Part shown: positions 10,663-20,119 of the stretch, in pieces | Position numbering within the stretch: position 1 is the first letter of the stretch | How the letters are laid out: the number at the start of each line of letters is the position of its first letter | Assembly: GCA_018663035.1 (NCBI GenBank) | Contig: JABJEX010000014.1 | Coordinates: 122,099-186,098, forward strand | From: Porticoccaceae bacterium | Lineage (GTDB): Bacteria; Pseudomonadota; Gammaproteobacteria; Pseudomonadales; Porticoccaceae | Direction of reading: 5' to 3' | DNA: 64,000 nt | The notes under the pieces: generated by a model | What the model was told of the DNA's origin: nothing | Databases searched by the model: none | The model's input: only the letters and a program-made list of their open reading frames with translations | Position numbers and translations under genes: made by a program

Positions 10663-11643
10663 ATGTCCACCATCACAACCGATTATTTAATTATTGGTGC
10701 CGGCCTTGCTGGTCTCAGTGCAGCCAAGGATCTTCAGCAGGCTGGCTGTCAGGTTCTCCTGATCGATAAAGGTCGTGGTCTGGGTGGAAGGCTCGCTGGG
10801 CGGCGCATTGGAGACGCTACCTTTGATCACGGCGCGCAGTTTATGACCGCCAGAGAAGCAAGATTTAAGGCTACTGTTGCCGACTGGATTGACGCTGGTG
10901 TAGCCCAGCAATGGTATAGCAGTTATCCGGGGCAGCCCAATGGTCACCCCAGATATAGAGGCGTACCTACCATGACGGCCATCGCCAAGCATCTTGCTAT
11001 TGGCCTGAATATTATGCTCTGCACCAGGGTGCAGACTATTGCTCAGGAACAGCACGGCTGGTTGGCCAGTCTGGATAATGGCGATACAGTGTATGCAAGT
11101 AAACTACTGATCACCTCTCCAGTTCCGCAGACCCTAGAGCTTACTAAGAGTATCGAAATCCCGGCCGACATGCGGGCTCGCCTTGAGCGCATTCAATACG
11201 AGAGCTGTATTGCTGTGATGGCTGTTCTAGATGGTCCGACCGCTATACAGGCTCCCGGTGCCATTGCACTAGAACAGGGTCCGATTGCTTGGATAAGCGA
11301 CAATCAACAAAAAGGGGTATCCAAGATACCTGCAGTAACCATTCACGGCAGTGGTGAATTTAGCGCCGCCAATATTGATCGCGACCGCCTACAGGTCGGT
11401 CAGCAATTGATCGATTTAGCGGCGCCCTACCTTGGCGATGCACGAGTCGCAGACTATCAGGTGCATGGATGGCGCTATAGCAAACCCTCGATAGTGGACC
11501 CAGACCCCGGCCTGTTATTAAGCTCAGATACAGAGATGCCGCCTCTAGCCGTTGCTGGTGATGCATTTGCCGGGCCGCGCTTTGAGGGAGCCGTGCAGTC
11601 GGGCTGGGCAGCAGCCAAAATGCTGATAAACGCCAAGAACTGA
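10663..11643 (+). CDS. FAD-dependent amine oxidase/renalase-like oxidoreductase
   Basis: DYLIIGAGLAGLSAAKDLQQAGCQVLLIDKGRGLGGRLAGRRI; C-terminal AGDAFAGPRFEGAVQSGWAAA. Confidence 0.85.
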   Translation: MSTITTDYLIIGAGLAGLSAAKDLQQAGCQVLLIDKGRGLGGRLAGRRIGDATFDHGAQFMTAREARFKATVADWIDAGVAQQWYSSYPGQPNGHPRYRGVPTMTAIAKHLAIGLNIMLCTRVQTIAQEQHGWLASLDNGDTVYASKLLITSPVPQTLELTKSIEIPADMRARLERIQYESCIAVMAVLDGPTAIQAPGAIALEQGPIAWISDNQQKGVSKIPAVTIHGSGEFSAANIDRDRLQVGQQLIDLAAPYLGDARVADYQVHGWRYSKPSIVDPDPGLLLSSDTEMPPLAVAGDAFAGPRFEGAVQSGWAAAKMLINAKN

Positions 11644-11691
11644 AGCATCGCTATAATAGCTGGACCTAAATTCGTAAAAGAAGCACAGCCA

Positions 11692-12258
11692 ATGTCCGAT
11701 CTTTTCAGTCGCAGCGGCTCCGCCTGCGAACTCTGCACCAAAAACAGTAATCTGGCAGTTTATGCCATTCCACCATATAGCGATGATAGCACCGAGCAGT
11801 CATTATTAATTTGTGACATCTGCACTGATCAAATTAATAATCCTCAGAGGGTCGAGCCCAATCATTGGCGGTGCCTAAACGACAGTATGTGGTCTCAGGT
11901 GCCGGCTGTGCAGGTAGTGGTTTGGCGCATGCTAACTAGGCTTACTGCTGAAGGCTGGCCTCGGGAATTACTAGATAGGCTATATCTGGATGATGAAACA
12001 CTGGCTTGGGCCAATGCAGAGATCGCTGCTGAAAAAGATTTCTTGGCTCATAAAGACAGTAATGGCAGTCCGCTGGCAGCTGGTGATACAGTAACTTTAA
12101 TCAAGGATCTGGATGTTAAAGGCACCAGCTTTGTGGCCAAACGGGGCACATCGGTGCGCAATATCTCATTGGTCAAAAATAATGAGCAACAGATAGAAGG
12201 CCGGGTAAACGGCACGCAGATTGTAATACTGACAAAATTTGTTAAGAGGGCAAACTAA
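11692..12258 (+). CDS. PhnA-domain zinc-ribbon protein
   Basis: CELCTKN...CDICTDQI; C-terminal GDTVTLIKDLDVKGTSFVAKRGTSVRNISLV is PhnA/YjdM-like. Confidence 0.8.
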   Translation: MSDLFSRSGSACELCTKNSNLAVYAIPPYSDDSTEQSLLICDICTDQINNPQRVEPNHWRCLNDSMWSQVPAVQVVVWRMLTRLTAEGWPRELLDRLYLDDETLAWANAEIAAEKDFLAHKDSNGSPLAAGDTVTLIKDLDVKGTSFVAKRGTSVRNISLVKNNEQQIEGRVNGTQIVILTKFVKRAN

Positions 12259-12992
12259 TGGCACAGACAGAACGAGAATTACGAGTACAACTGGCGGCTT
12301 GCTATAGAATCTTCGATTATATGGGTTGGAGCGAGATGATCTACAACCATATCACCGTCAAAGTACCAGGCGACCAGAACCACTTTTTGATCAATCCTTA
12401 TGGTCTACACTACAAAGAAGTCACAGCCTCCAATCTGGTAAAAGTGGATATCGAAGGCAATATAGTTGAAGACACTGATTACGCAGTAAACCCCGCAGGT
12501 ATAATTATTCACACTGCCATTCATGCCGCTCGCCCCGACGTGCACTGCATTGCACACACACACACCAATGCCGGCATGGCAGTTGCCTGCACTCAAGAAG
12601 GGCTGCGCGCCGATAATTTTTACTCAGCACTGCTGCACAATCGTATTGCCTATCATGACTTTGAAGGCATTACGGTAAAGGATGACGAGAAACCAAGACT
12701 CATTGCTAATCTTGGTGACAAAAGCCTCATGATATTGCGCAACCATGGCCTGTTAGCCGGCGGACGTACCATTCCTGAGGCCTTTCAGAATCTTTGGGCC
12801 ATGGAGCGAGCCTGCGAAGTACAGGTGGCAACAGATTCAACTGGCCGACCCAGTATTCCAGTGGGCCACGAAATTCTCGCCAAATCCGAGGAGTTGATGG
12901 CTATGCAGGCGATGGGGGGCCCCACAGGTGAGCTGGAATTTAAGGCATTTACTCGACTTATCGAAAGAATTGATCCCTCTTACAAGGATTAA
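12258..12992 (+). CDS. Class II aldolase/adducin family protein
   Basis: YNHITVKVPG...FLINPYG; HTHTNAGMAVACT metal-binding motif; LRNHGLLAGG. Confidence 0.88.
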   Translation: MAQTERELRVQLAACYRIFDYMGWSEMIYNHITVKVPGDQNHFLINPYGLHYKEVTASNLVKVDIEGNIVEDTDYAVNPAGIIIHTAIHAARPDVHCIAHTHTNAGMAVACTQEGLRADNFYSALLHNRIAYHDFEGITVKDDEKPRLIANLGDKSLMILRNHGLLAGGRTIPEAFQNLWAMERACEVQVATDSTGRPSIPVGHEILAKSEELMAMQAMGGPTGELEFKAFTRLIERIDPSYKD

Positions 12993-13013
12993 CACAACGC
13001 AACTGACTCAAGG

Positions 13014-13598
13014 ATGAACAGAATGAAGATAAAACCCTACTTACTCATTGGCTGCGCCCTGGCCCTTCTAGTTGGCTGTGACAATGCACCGGTGCCACAG
13101 GAGACTATTGCCGCACAGGCCGGCTTTAGTGATGTGCCTGGGAGTGCACTCGAAGTAGGCTCAGCAGCGCCAGACTTCAAACTGCAATCTCTGAATGGCG
13201 ACTGGATAAGTCTCTCAGAGCTTCAGGGCAACAAAGTTTTAATTATCTTTTTTCGCGGCCACTGGTGTCCGTTCTGTGTGGGCCATCTGCAAGATATTCA
13301 AACTGTGCTTCCAGCGCTGGAAAAGCTCGGTTATCAGATATTAGCGATTAGCCCTGATGACGCTGGAGATATGCAGAAGATGGCCGACCGCATGGATCGT
13401 CCCTACCAGTTCCTATCAGACATCGATCTTAGCGTCACTGATCTGTATGGAATTCGCAATGATAAAGACCTACCCCATCCCGCGATGATATTGCTCGATC
13501 AAAAGGGTCTGGTGCAGTGGTTTTATATTGGCGAGGACTACAAAACCAGACCTAGTGCTGCGCAATTAAAGCAGGTACTGGATCGCCTGAACCCCTAA
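13014..13598 (+). CDS. Peroxiredoxin-like (AhpC/TSA) lipoprotein
   Basis: Lipobox-like LLVGC; FFRGHWCPFCVGHL; thioredoxin fold. Confidence 0.82.
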   Translation: MNRMKIKPYLLIGCALALLVGCDNAPVPQETIAAQAGFSDVPGSALEVGSAAPDFKLQSLNGDWISLSELQGNKVLIIFFRGHWCPFCVGHLQDIQTVLPALEKLGYQILAISPDDAGDMQKMADRMDRPYQFLSDIDLSVTDLYGIRNDKDLPHPAMILLDQKGLVQWFYIGEDYKTRPSAAQLKQVLDRLNP

Positions 13599-13612
13599 AA
13601 CAAGATACAAAA

Positions 13613-13636
13613 AAACGCCCCTGAAACGGGGCGTTT
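13613..13636. terminator. Bidirectional rho-independent terminator between convergent genes
   Basis: AAACGCCCC-tgaaac-GGGGCGTTT with an A-run on its left, giving a U-tract for the minus strand. Confidence 0.8.
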
Positions 13637-13669
13637 GATTCTGTAGTAGCACGGGCTAAAAGAGTGTCT

Positions 13670-14812
13670 TTACTTCATCAGCTCCCGCGAGATAATCAAC
13701 TTCATAATCTCGTTGGTGCCGCCATAAATACGTTGAATCCTTGAGTCTGCAAAGGCTCTACACACCGGATACTCCCACATATAACCCCAGCCACCATGCA
13801 GCTGCAAGCATTCATCTGCGACCTTGCACTGCAGATCAGTGGTCAATAACTTAGCTTTAGATGCAGTTACAGTGTCGAGCTTATCCTCCAACAGCAACTC
13901 GGTGCAGCGGTCCGTATAGACCTCTGCGCAATCAATCTCTGCTGACAGCTCGGCGAGCTTAAACTGAGTATTTTGGAATGATGCCACGGCAGTGCCAAAC
14001 GCTTTACGGCCCTTTGTGTAGTCAATGGTTGCCTCAAGAATAGCCTTGGCATTAGCCACTGCACCCACGGCAATCGACAGACGCTCCTGAGGAAGATCCT
14101 GCATCAGATAGATAAAACCACGGCCCTCTTCACCCAACAAATTCTCTTTGGGAACTCGCACATCCTGAAAGAACAGCTCCGAGGTGTCCTGAGCCTTCAG
14201 ACCTAGCTTGCTAAGATTTTTACCTTTGCTAAACCCGGGCAGATCCGCTTCCACCAAAAATAAGCTAATCCCTTTTGAGCCCGCCGAGGTGTCTGTTTTG
14301 GCAACCACAATCACCAGACCAGCTTTCTGGCCATTAGTAATAAAGGTTTTCGAGCCATTGAGAATATAGTGATCGCCATCTAGCACTGCAGTGGTGTTAG
14401 TCCCCTGCAAGTCAGAACCGGCACCAGGCTCGGTCATAGCAATAGCTGTAATCAGCTCGCCAGTAATACAGCGAGGCAAATACTTCTGCTTTTGCTCTTC
14501 GCTGCCATAGCGCACTATATAGGGCACAGTAATATCATTGTGCAACGTCCAGCCGAGCCCAGTACATCCGGAGCGTCCAATCTCTTCATTAACAATACAG
14601 TTGTAACGAAAATCTGTACCCACACCACCGTACTCTTCCGGAATCATCGGACATAAAAATCCCTGCTCACCGGCCTTCCGCCAGATTTCGTCGCTAACCA
14701 TGCCATCTTTTTCCCACTGCTCGTGGTGGGGCATAGCCTCAGCTTCAAGAAACTTGCGCAGGCTTTCGCGGAACATGTCGTGATCTGAATCGTATAAGGT
14801 TCTTGGAATCAT
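13670..14812 (-). CDS. Acyl-CoA dehydrogenase
   Basis: AIAMTEPGAGSDLQGT, RIYGGTNEIMKLIISREL. Confidence 0.95.
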   Translation of the reverse strand: MIPRTLYDSDHDMFRESLRKFLEAEAMPHHEQWEKDGMVSDEIWRKAGEQGFLCPMIPEEYGGVGTDFRYNCIVNEEIGRSGCTGLGWTLHNDITVPYIVRYGSEEQKQKYLPRCITGELITAIAMTEPGAGSDLQGTNTTAVLDGDHYILNGSKTFITNGQKAGLVIVVAKTDTSAGSKGISLFLVEADLPGFSKGKNLSKLGLKAQDTSELFFQDVRVPKENLLGEEGRGFIYLMQDLPQERLSIAVGAVANAKAILEATIDYTKGRKAFGTAVASFQNTQFKLAELSAEIDCAEVYTDRCTELLLEDKLDTVTASKAKLLTTDLQCKVADECLQLHGGWGYMWEYPVCRAFADSRIQRIYGGTNEIMKLIISRELMK

Positions 14813-14920
14813 AATATCGATCTCTTTTTAAACTTTCGTGATAATAACAATGGCGCTGCACAGACGCAGCCATTAGGGCGGTATCCAGGATGTTTTTGGT
14901 GACCCATGCGTTCCAGCGAT

Positions 14921-15235
14921 TTAGCTAAAACCATAGCTTGCCAGCAGAAAAGTCAGCATGCCCAGACCGATTGTCCAATAGACATTCGCTGTTTTATGGG
15001 CTGCTATGACAGCTACAGCTCCTCCCCAAAGGTAGACATTATTGACGGCGATATCCAATCTCTGATCATGTACAAACAAAATGGGTACTGCGATTGCCGA
15101 GAGGACGGCCGGCCCACTGAAACTGAGTAGCCGTTTTAAATTTGGGCCGAGACGAACAGGCAGCTGGCCCTCAAGAAAAAGATAGCGCGTGCCAAACGTC
15201 ACACAGGCTAGTAGAAATATGGTTAGCATGGTCAC
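14921..15235 (-). CDS. azlD: AzlD-family branched-chain amino acid transport subunit
   Basis: Approximately 100 aa membrane protein overlapping azlC by 4 bp; FGTRYLFLEGQLPVRLGPNLKRLLSFSGPAVLSAIAVPI. Confidence 0.85.
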   Translation of the reverse strand: MTMLTIFLLACVTFGTRYLFLEGQLPVRLGPNLKRLLSFSGPAVLSAIAVPILFVHDQRLDIAVNNVYLWGGAVAVIAAHKTANVYWTIGLGMLTFLLASYGFS

Positions 15236-15948
15236 AGTGATGGCCCCCGCCGATAGCTCATTTTGTCAGTGACATAGCCTGCAAGCATGGCAACAACTGC
15301 CGCCATAACCAGGCCCATCTCAAAATGCCAGACACTAAATAATACGCCGCACAGGCCTGCGGTTAGAACGGACACCAGCGTGGCTAGAGACTTTATCTCG
15401 GGCACAACTAGCGCAATAAAGGTCGCCGCAATGGCAAAGTCCAAGCCCAGCTCAGTGAGGTCTGGCAGCGAAGTGCCAGCCACGATGCCAACAAAGGTCC
15501 AGAGGTTCCAAGCCAGATAAAAACTGCCGCCAGCACCCAGAGCATAATAGAGCCGGAACCTGCTTCTATAGGCTCGTCGATCTCCAGATAGGGCAAATAA
15601 CTCGTCTGTGAGTAAAAAACCCAACCCAAGCCGCCAGCGCAAAGGTCTCGGGCTTATCAGCTCACGTAGAGTTAATCCATAGAGAAAGTGCCTGGAGCTA
15701 ATAACAAATGCACTGAATAACACCGTAAATAGCGGTGCATTGTCTGCGATCAGTTCCACTGTAACGATCTGCACAGCACCGCCAAAAATGACTCCAGAAA
15801 AAAGCTGCGCCTCTAGCCAACTAAAACCACGCTGTACTGCCAGTGAGCCAAATAATAGCCCCCAGGGCAATACTGCCAAACTGAGTGGCAGCATATCCAG
15901 AGCGCCCTTTCGGGCAGCAGCAACCAGACCGCGTGAGTTTAGAGTCAT
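15232..15948 (-). CDS. azlC: AzlC-family ABC-type branched-chain amino acid export permease
   Basis: LPLSLAVLPWGLLFGSLAVQRGFSWLEAQLFSGVIFGGAVQIV. Confidence 0.87.
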   Translation of the reverse strand: MTLNSRGLVAAARKGALDMLPLSLAVLPWGLLFGSLAVQRGFSWLEAQLFSGVIFGGAVQIVTVELIADNAPLFTVLFSAFVISSRHFLYGLTLRELISPRPLRWRLGLGFLLTDELFALSGDRRAYRSRFRLYYALGAGGSFYLAWNLWTFVGIVAGTSLPDLTELGLDFAIAATFIALVVPEIKSLATLVSVLTAGLCGVLFSVWHFEMGLVMAAVVAMLAGYVTDKMSYRRGPSL

Positions 15949-16074
15949 AGGATATTTTCCAGTAAATAAATAAAGGGGTTATGGGCCAAAATAAAATTAA
16001 TGATAGCCTATCGAGCTTCTGTGAGCCTCTAGGTAACCCACAGATCTACCATCAACCCCAGATGCTCAGTCGGG

Positions 16075-16791
16075 CTACATAAATTTGCGGATCAGCCAAT
16101 TTGGCATAATATCCAACAATAGAGCCACCCAGCGCCAGCGTTTGGTGATAAAAATATGGCCCTTTTTATCCATCAGACCTTTCACCATCTGAGCAACACT
16201 TTTGCCTATGGGAGCCAGCCACATAGGCTTACCCTCCACCATGGGCGTCTCTACAAAACCTGGCTCTATGGTCGTCACTGTAATCGGCAACTTAGAATGG
16301 GCGGCACGCGAGCGCAGACCATTGAGGTAGTTTGAGGCAAACGCTTTGGTTGCATTGTAGGTAGGCGTAATGCCGGCGGAAAAGTGCGCAGCACAGGATG
16401 AAACACCAGCTAGGTGTCCAGCTTTACGCTCGATAAAATAGTTCATGGCAGTTAGCGACATTGCCGCAAAACCACGAACATTGACGTCAATCATCTCCCG
16501 CTCGACCTGCCAATCTAAAAGTCGCTCCTTAGTACCCACGCCGGAGTTAACAACGATCAGTTCGACATCACCCATCAATTTAATCAACGACGTCAATTCC
16601 TCTTGAGCCTGCTCTGCCACGCATAGGTCTGTGGTTTGGATAAAATGCTCACCTGGTAATTGTGCTACCAGATCATCCAAGCAATGCCTGCGCCGCGCCA
16701 TTAACCCAAGCTGGTAACCTTTGGCAGCGAGCTGAACAGCCAACTCCCAGCCTATGCCAGAACTGGCACCAATAATAATTGCTTGCTTCAT
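16075..16791 (-). CDS. Classical short-chain dehydrogenase/reductase
   Basis: IIIGASSGIGWELA; catalytic YNATK. Confidence 0.9.
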   Translation of the reverse strand: MKQAIIIGASSGIGWELAVQLAAKGYQLGLMARRRHCLDDLVAQLPGEHFIQTTDLCVAEQAQEELTSLIKLMGDVELIVVNSGVGTKERLLDWQVEREMIDVNVRGFAAMSLTAMNYFIERKAGHLAGVSSCAAHFSAGITPTYNATKAFASNYLNGLRSRAAHSKLPITVTTIEPGFVETPMVEGKPMWLAPIGKSVAQMVKGLMDKKGHIFITKRWRWVALLLDIMPNWLIRKFM

Positions 16792-16860
16792 TTTGGAACC
16801 CCGTAGATTTGTTATAGGAGATAGTTTATCGGTGCCGGCAGAGCCTGAGAAGGCTGCGAT

Positions 16861-17499
16861 CTAAAAAAATTGTGCCGAGCTAGGGTTGGGATTTCTGTTC
16901 TCGAAGAGCAGATACTCGATACGGCCATCCTGCATTAGGCGGCTTTTATCGATTTCAAAATAGTCCAACAGGCTGGAAAGATCTCTCAGCGAATGAGGGT
17001 ATACCAGAGGCTGAACGCCGCAACGATCAGTCTGGGTGAGGCTGGTGAGGTTGTCGATCCCGTATTGATAGAAGGGCAGCCCATTGCGACTACTCAGAAC
17101 GCCGAGACAATGACCCCTGGTACTATTATCAACATGGGGCTCTAAGGCTTCATTGAAGGCTGTTAGCGCGGCTGGCTGCAAATAATTGAACAGGTCCCAA
17201 AACAGAATAATGTCGATTTTAGTGCCAGCATTGAGGTCCAGCAGGCTTCGAAAGTAATCAACCATCTCCTGATGGCTGGCATTCTCATCAAGCGCAAAAT
17301 CATCACCGCAGAGATCGAGGAACTTGAGTTTACATCGAAATTGATTAAACAGTCTTACAGTGGCGCCAGAGGCTGGACCCATGTCCAAAACCAGCAGCTG
17401 CTTATCAACCCGCAAGCGCTCAAACAGCAACGCCATTAGGTTGGTCTGCAACCGGGCCGGCGGTACAGGCTTAAGATCTTGCGCGTAGGACCTTCTCAT
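16861..17499 (-). CDS. SAM-dependent methyltransferase-like Rossmann protein
   Basis: LLVLDMGPASGATVRLFNQFRCKLKFLDLCGDDF resembles motif I of class I methyltransferases, though degenerate. Confidence 0.5.
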   Translation of the reverse strand: MRRSYAQDLKPVPPARLQTNLMALLFERLRVDKQLLVLDMGPASGATVRLFNQFRCKLKFLDLCGDDFALDENASHQEMVDYFRSLLDLNAGTKIDIILFWDLFNYLQPAALTAFNEALEPHVDNSTRGHCLGVLSSRNGLPFYQYGIDNLTSLTQTDRCGVQPLVYPHSLRDLSSLLDYFEIDKSRLMQDGRIEYLLFENRNPNPSSAQFF

Positions 17500-17583
17500 C
17501 TGTGGGATCTCATAAACTACCTTGGCTGCCGACCTAACGGCGAACTGTTCGACCTAACGAGTGTTAGGCAGTTAACCGCCTCT

Positions 17584-18108
17584 CTAGGATGCCTTGGCAC
17601 CAGCTTTATCGGTATCAGAGCCTGCTAATCTAGTACTGGACGGCGAGTTGAGTGGTAGCTCGGCAACCACTTGCTCGCCAGGATCCATTTCGATGCTGCC
17701 CTTAAACTTAGCGCCATCTTCTAGAGTCACTCTGGGAGACTGAATATTACCCAAAACATTGCCCGTCTTTGAGATCACCACATTATCGCCACCACAGATA
17801 TCGCCCTTGACCGTACCATCGATCTTTACCACCTTGGCGTTAATATTGGCGTTTAGCACACCAGACTTTCCTACGATAACTTCGTGAGATTTGGCAGTTA
17901 TGCCACCATCAACCTTGCCTTCGATGACTAGTTTTTCGTCACTGGTAATCTGACCTTTGATTTTTACGCCTGGACCAATCATTGCACTAGCTCCCGAAAC
18001 TGATTCTGAGGTGACAGGGTTTTGTCTGTCGGCTCCAGCTAATGTGGCTGGAGAGCCAAAACTATCTTTCTTGGAATTTTTATTTCTATCAAACATTTTA
18101 ATAACCAC
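17584..18108 (-). CDS. Bactofilin (polymer-forming cytoskeletal protein)
   Basis: Central repeated beta-solenoid: MIGPGVKIKGQITSDEKLVIEGKVDGGITAKSHEVIVGKSGVLNANINAKVVKIDGTVKGDI. Confidence 0.9.
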   Translation of the reverse strand: MVIKMFDRNKNSKKDSFGSPATLAGADRQNPVTSESVSGASAMIGPGVKIKGQITSDEKLVIEGKVDGGITAKSHEVIVGKSGVLNANINAKVVKIDGTVKGDICGGDNVVISKTGNVLGNIQSPRVTLEDGAKFKGSIEMDPGEQVVAELPLNSPSSTRLAGSDTDKAGAKAS

Positions 18109-18133
18109 TTACTGTTTTCATTAAAATTTCGCA

Positions 18134-18154
18134 GCCTCGCGCCTCGCGCCTCGC
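18134..18154. repeat. Three tandem copies of 7-bp gcctcgc
   Basis: gcctcgcgcctcgcgcctcgc read directly, 26 bp upstream of the bactofilin start. Confidence 0.9.
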
Positions 18155-18216
18155 GCAGCGGCATAGCTTACTACATGTAACATATTAAACTATTCATAAC
18201 TGCATAATGGTGGTAT

Positions 18217-20103
18217 CTATTGATATTTCTCTAGCGCCTCAAGAGCCTCTAACCAAGCTTCTTCTTCAGCGCTCAGTAACTTTTTAGCAGCTGCTTGATC
18301 TGCCATTACTACTTTTAAATTATCTCTATTAGCAGAATCATAAATCGTCGTATCGGAAAGTATCTCTTCAATTTCAGATAACTGTTTTTGAAATTTCTCT
18401 ATTTTTGTTTCTATATTTTTTATTTGTTTATTTAACGGAGCTATTTTATTTCTATCGTCAGCTGATTTTTGGCGCGCGATTTTTTTATCTGAATTTATTT
18501 TATTATCAATTTTTTTATTTTTATCTTCTTGCCGAGAAAATTGCCTCAACCAATTTTGATAATCATTGAGATCACCATCAAATTCATCTGCGCGATTATC
18601 GGCGATCAAATAAAATTCATCTACAGTATTGCGTAAGAGATGGCGGTCATGCGAAATAACCACAAGGGCACCCTCATAGTCTTGAAGCGCCATAGTCAAG
18701 GCCTGACGCATTTCGAGATCAAGGTGATTGGTCGGCTCGTCGAGCAGCAGTAGATTAGGCTTTTGCCAGACAATCAGAGCCAGTGCTACGCGGGCTTTCT
18801 CGCCCCCGGAGAAATCAACAACAGGCTCCAGTGCCTTGTCATCATGAAAATCAAAACCTCCAAGGAAATTCCTTAGCTGCTGCTCTGTTGCCTCGGGGCT
18901 AAGACGCTGTAAATGCAACAATGGGCTAGCTTTTAAATCTAAAACTTCGAGTTGATGTTGAGCAAAATAGCCTATCTTTAAATTCTCGCCATACACTCGA
19001 ATACCTTTTAGTAATTCAAGATCGCCAGTCAAGCTGTTTATCAGCGTTGACTTTCCTGCACCATTGGGGCCCAGCAATCCAATTCTTGTACCCGGCTGTA
19101 AATCAAAATTAACATTCTCTAATATAATTTTATTGCCGTAGCCTAAACTGGCCTGACTAATATTTACCAATGCACTATAAGCTTTTTTTGCTTTTGGAAA
19201 ATTAAATTGAAACGGTGAGTCAATATGCGCCGGAGCGATACTCTCCATTCGCTCTAATTCTTTAATTCGACTCTGCGCCTGTTTTGCTTTTGATGCTTTA
19301 TAGCGAAACCTCGCCACGAATTCTTCAACATCTTTTTTGCGTTTTTGTTGTTTTTCAAAACTTGCTTGCTGCAACGCAAGCCTTTCGCTACGCAGTCGCT
19401 CGAATGCTGAATAATTTCCTTTATAAGAAATCGACTTTTTGTTTTCTACATGTACGATTCGGTCAACCACATTATCGATAAAATCTCGATCATGGGAAAT
19501 GATTAGCAGAGTGCCTGCATAGACTTTAAGCCACTGCTCCAGCCATAGGGTGGCATCTAAATCCAAGTGGTTGGTAGGCTCATCCAGCAACAGAAGATCT
19601 GAGGGGCTCATTAGTGCTTGCGCCAAATTTAGCCTAATGCGCCAGCCCCCAGAAAAGCTATTTACCGACCCAGCAATATCAGACTGTTTAAAGCCGAGGC
19701 CGTGAAGTAACTGCTCTGCACGATAGCGCGCATCGAAGCCACCTATCTCATCCATGGTTTCATACTCAGCGGCGAGACGGTCGTTATCTTCATCTAATAG
19801 CGCCTGTTCGATAGCAGCCTCCGCTCTGCGCAACTGTGGGTCACCGTCCAAAACAAAATCAATTGCGCTGCGCTCTGAGGAAGCTAGCTCCTGAGCCATA
19901 TGGGCGATACGCCAGTGGCTGGGAATAGACAGGTCTCCCGCATCTGGGGATATCTGACCTAACAGAAGTTTGAAGAGGCTAGTTTTGCCACAGCCGTTAG
20001 CGCCAATGATACCTATGTGCTGGCCCGGGTGAATGACCAATTCGGCATCTTGCAAAAGCACCTTAATGCCGCGACGCAACTCAATATTAGTTAAAGAAAT
20101 CAT
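18217..20103 (-). CDS. ABC-F family ATP-binding protein (YheS-like)
   Basis: Two ABC cassettes (GANGCGKTSLFKL, GPNGAGKSTLINS), two LLLDEPTNHLDL, linker between domains, Lys-rich C-terminal coiled coil. Confidence 0.92.
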   Translation of the reverse strand: MISLTNIELRRGIKVLLQDAELVIHPGQHIGIIGANGCGKTSLFKLLLGQISPDAGDLSIPSHWRIAHMAQELASSERSAIDFVLDGDPQLRRAEAAIEQALLDEDNDRLAAEYETMDEIGGFDARYRAEQLLHGLGFKQSDIAGSVNSFSGGWRIRLNLAQALMSPSDLLLLDEPTNHLDLDATLWLEQWLKVYAGTLLIISHDRDFIDNVVDRIVHVENKKSISYKGNYSAFERLRSERLALQQASFEKQQKRKKDVEEFVARFRYKASKAKQAQSRIKELERMESIAPAHIDSPFQFNFPKAKKAYSALVNISQASLGYGNKIILENVNFDLQPGTRIGLLGPNGAGKSTLINSLTGDLELLKGIRVYGENLKIGYFAQHQLEVLDLKASPLLHLQRLSPEATEQQLRNFLGGFDFHDDKALEPVVDFSGGEKARVALALIVWQKPNLLLLDEPTNHLDLEMRQALTMALQDYEGALVVISHDRHLLRNTVDEFYLIADNRADEFDGDLNDYQNWLRQFSRQEDKNKKIDNKINSDKKIARQKSADDRNKIAPLNKQIKNIETKIEKFQKQLSEIEEILSDTTIYDSANRDNLKVVMADQAAAKKLLSAEEEAWLEALEALEKYQ

Positions 20104-20119
20104 GTTCTAGTCGCAGGCC

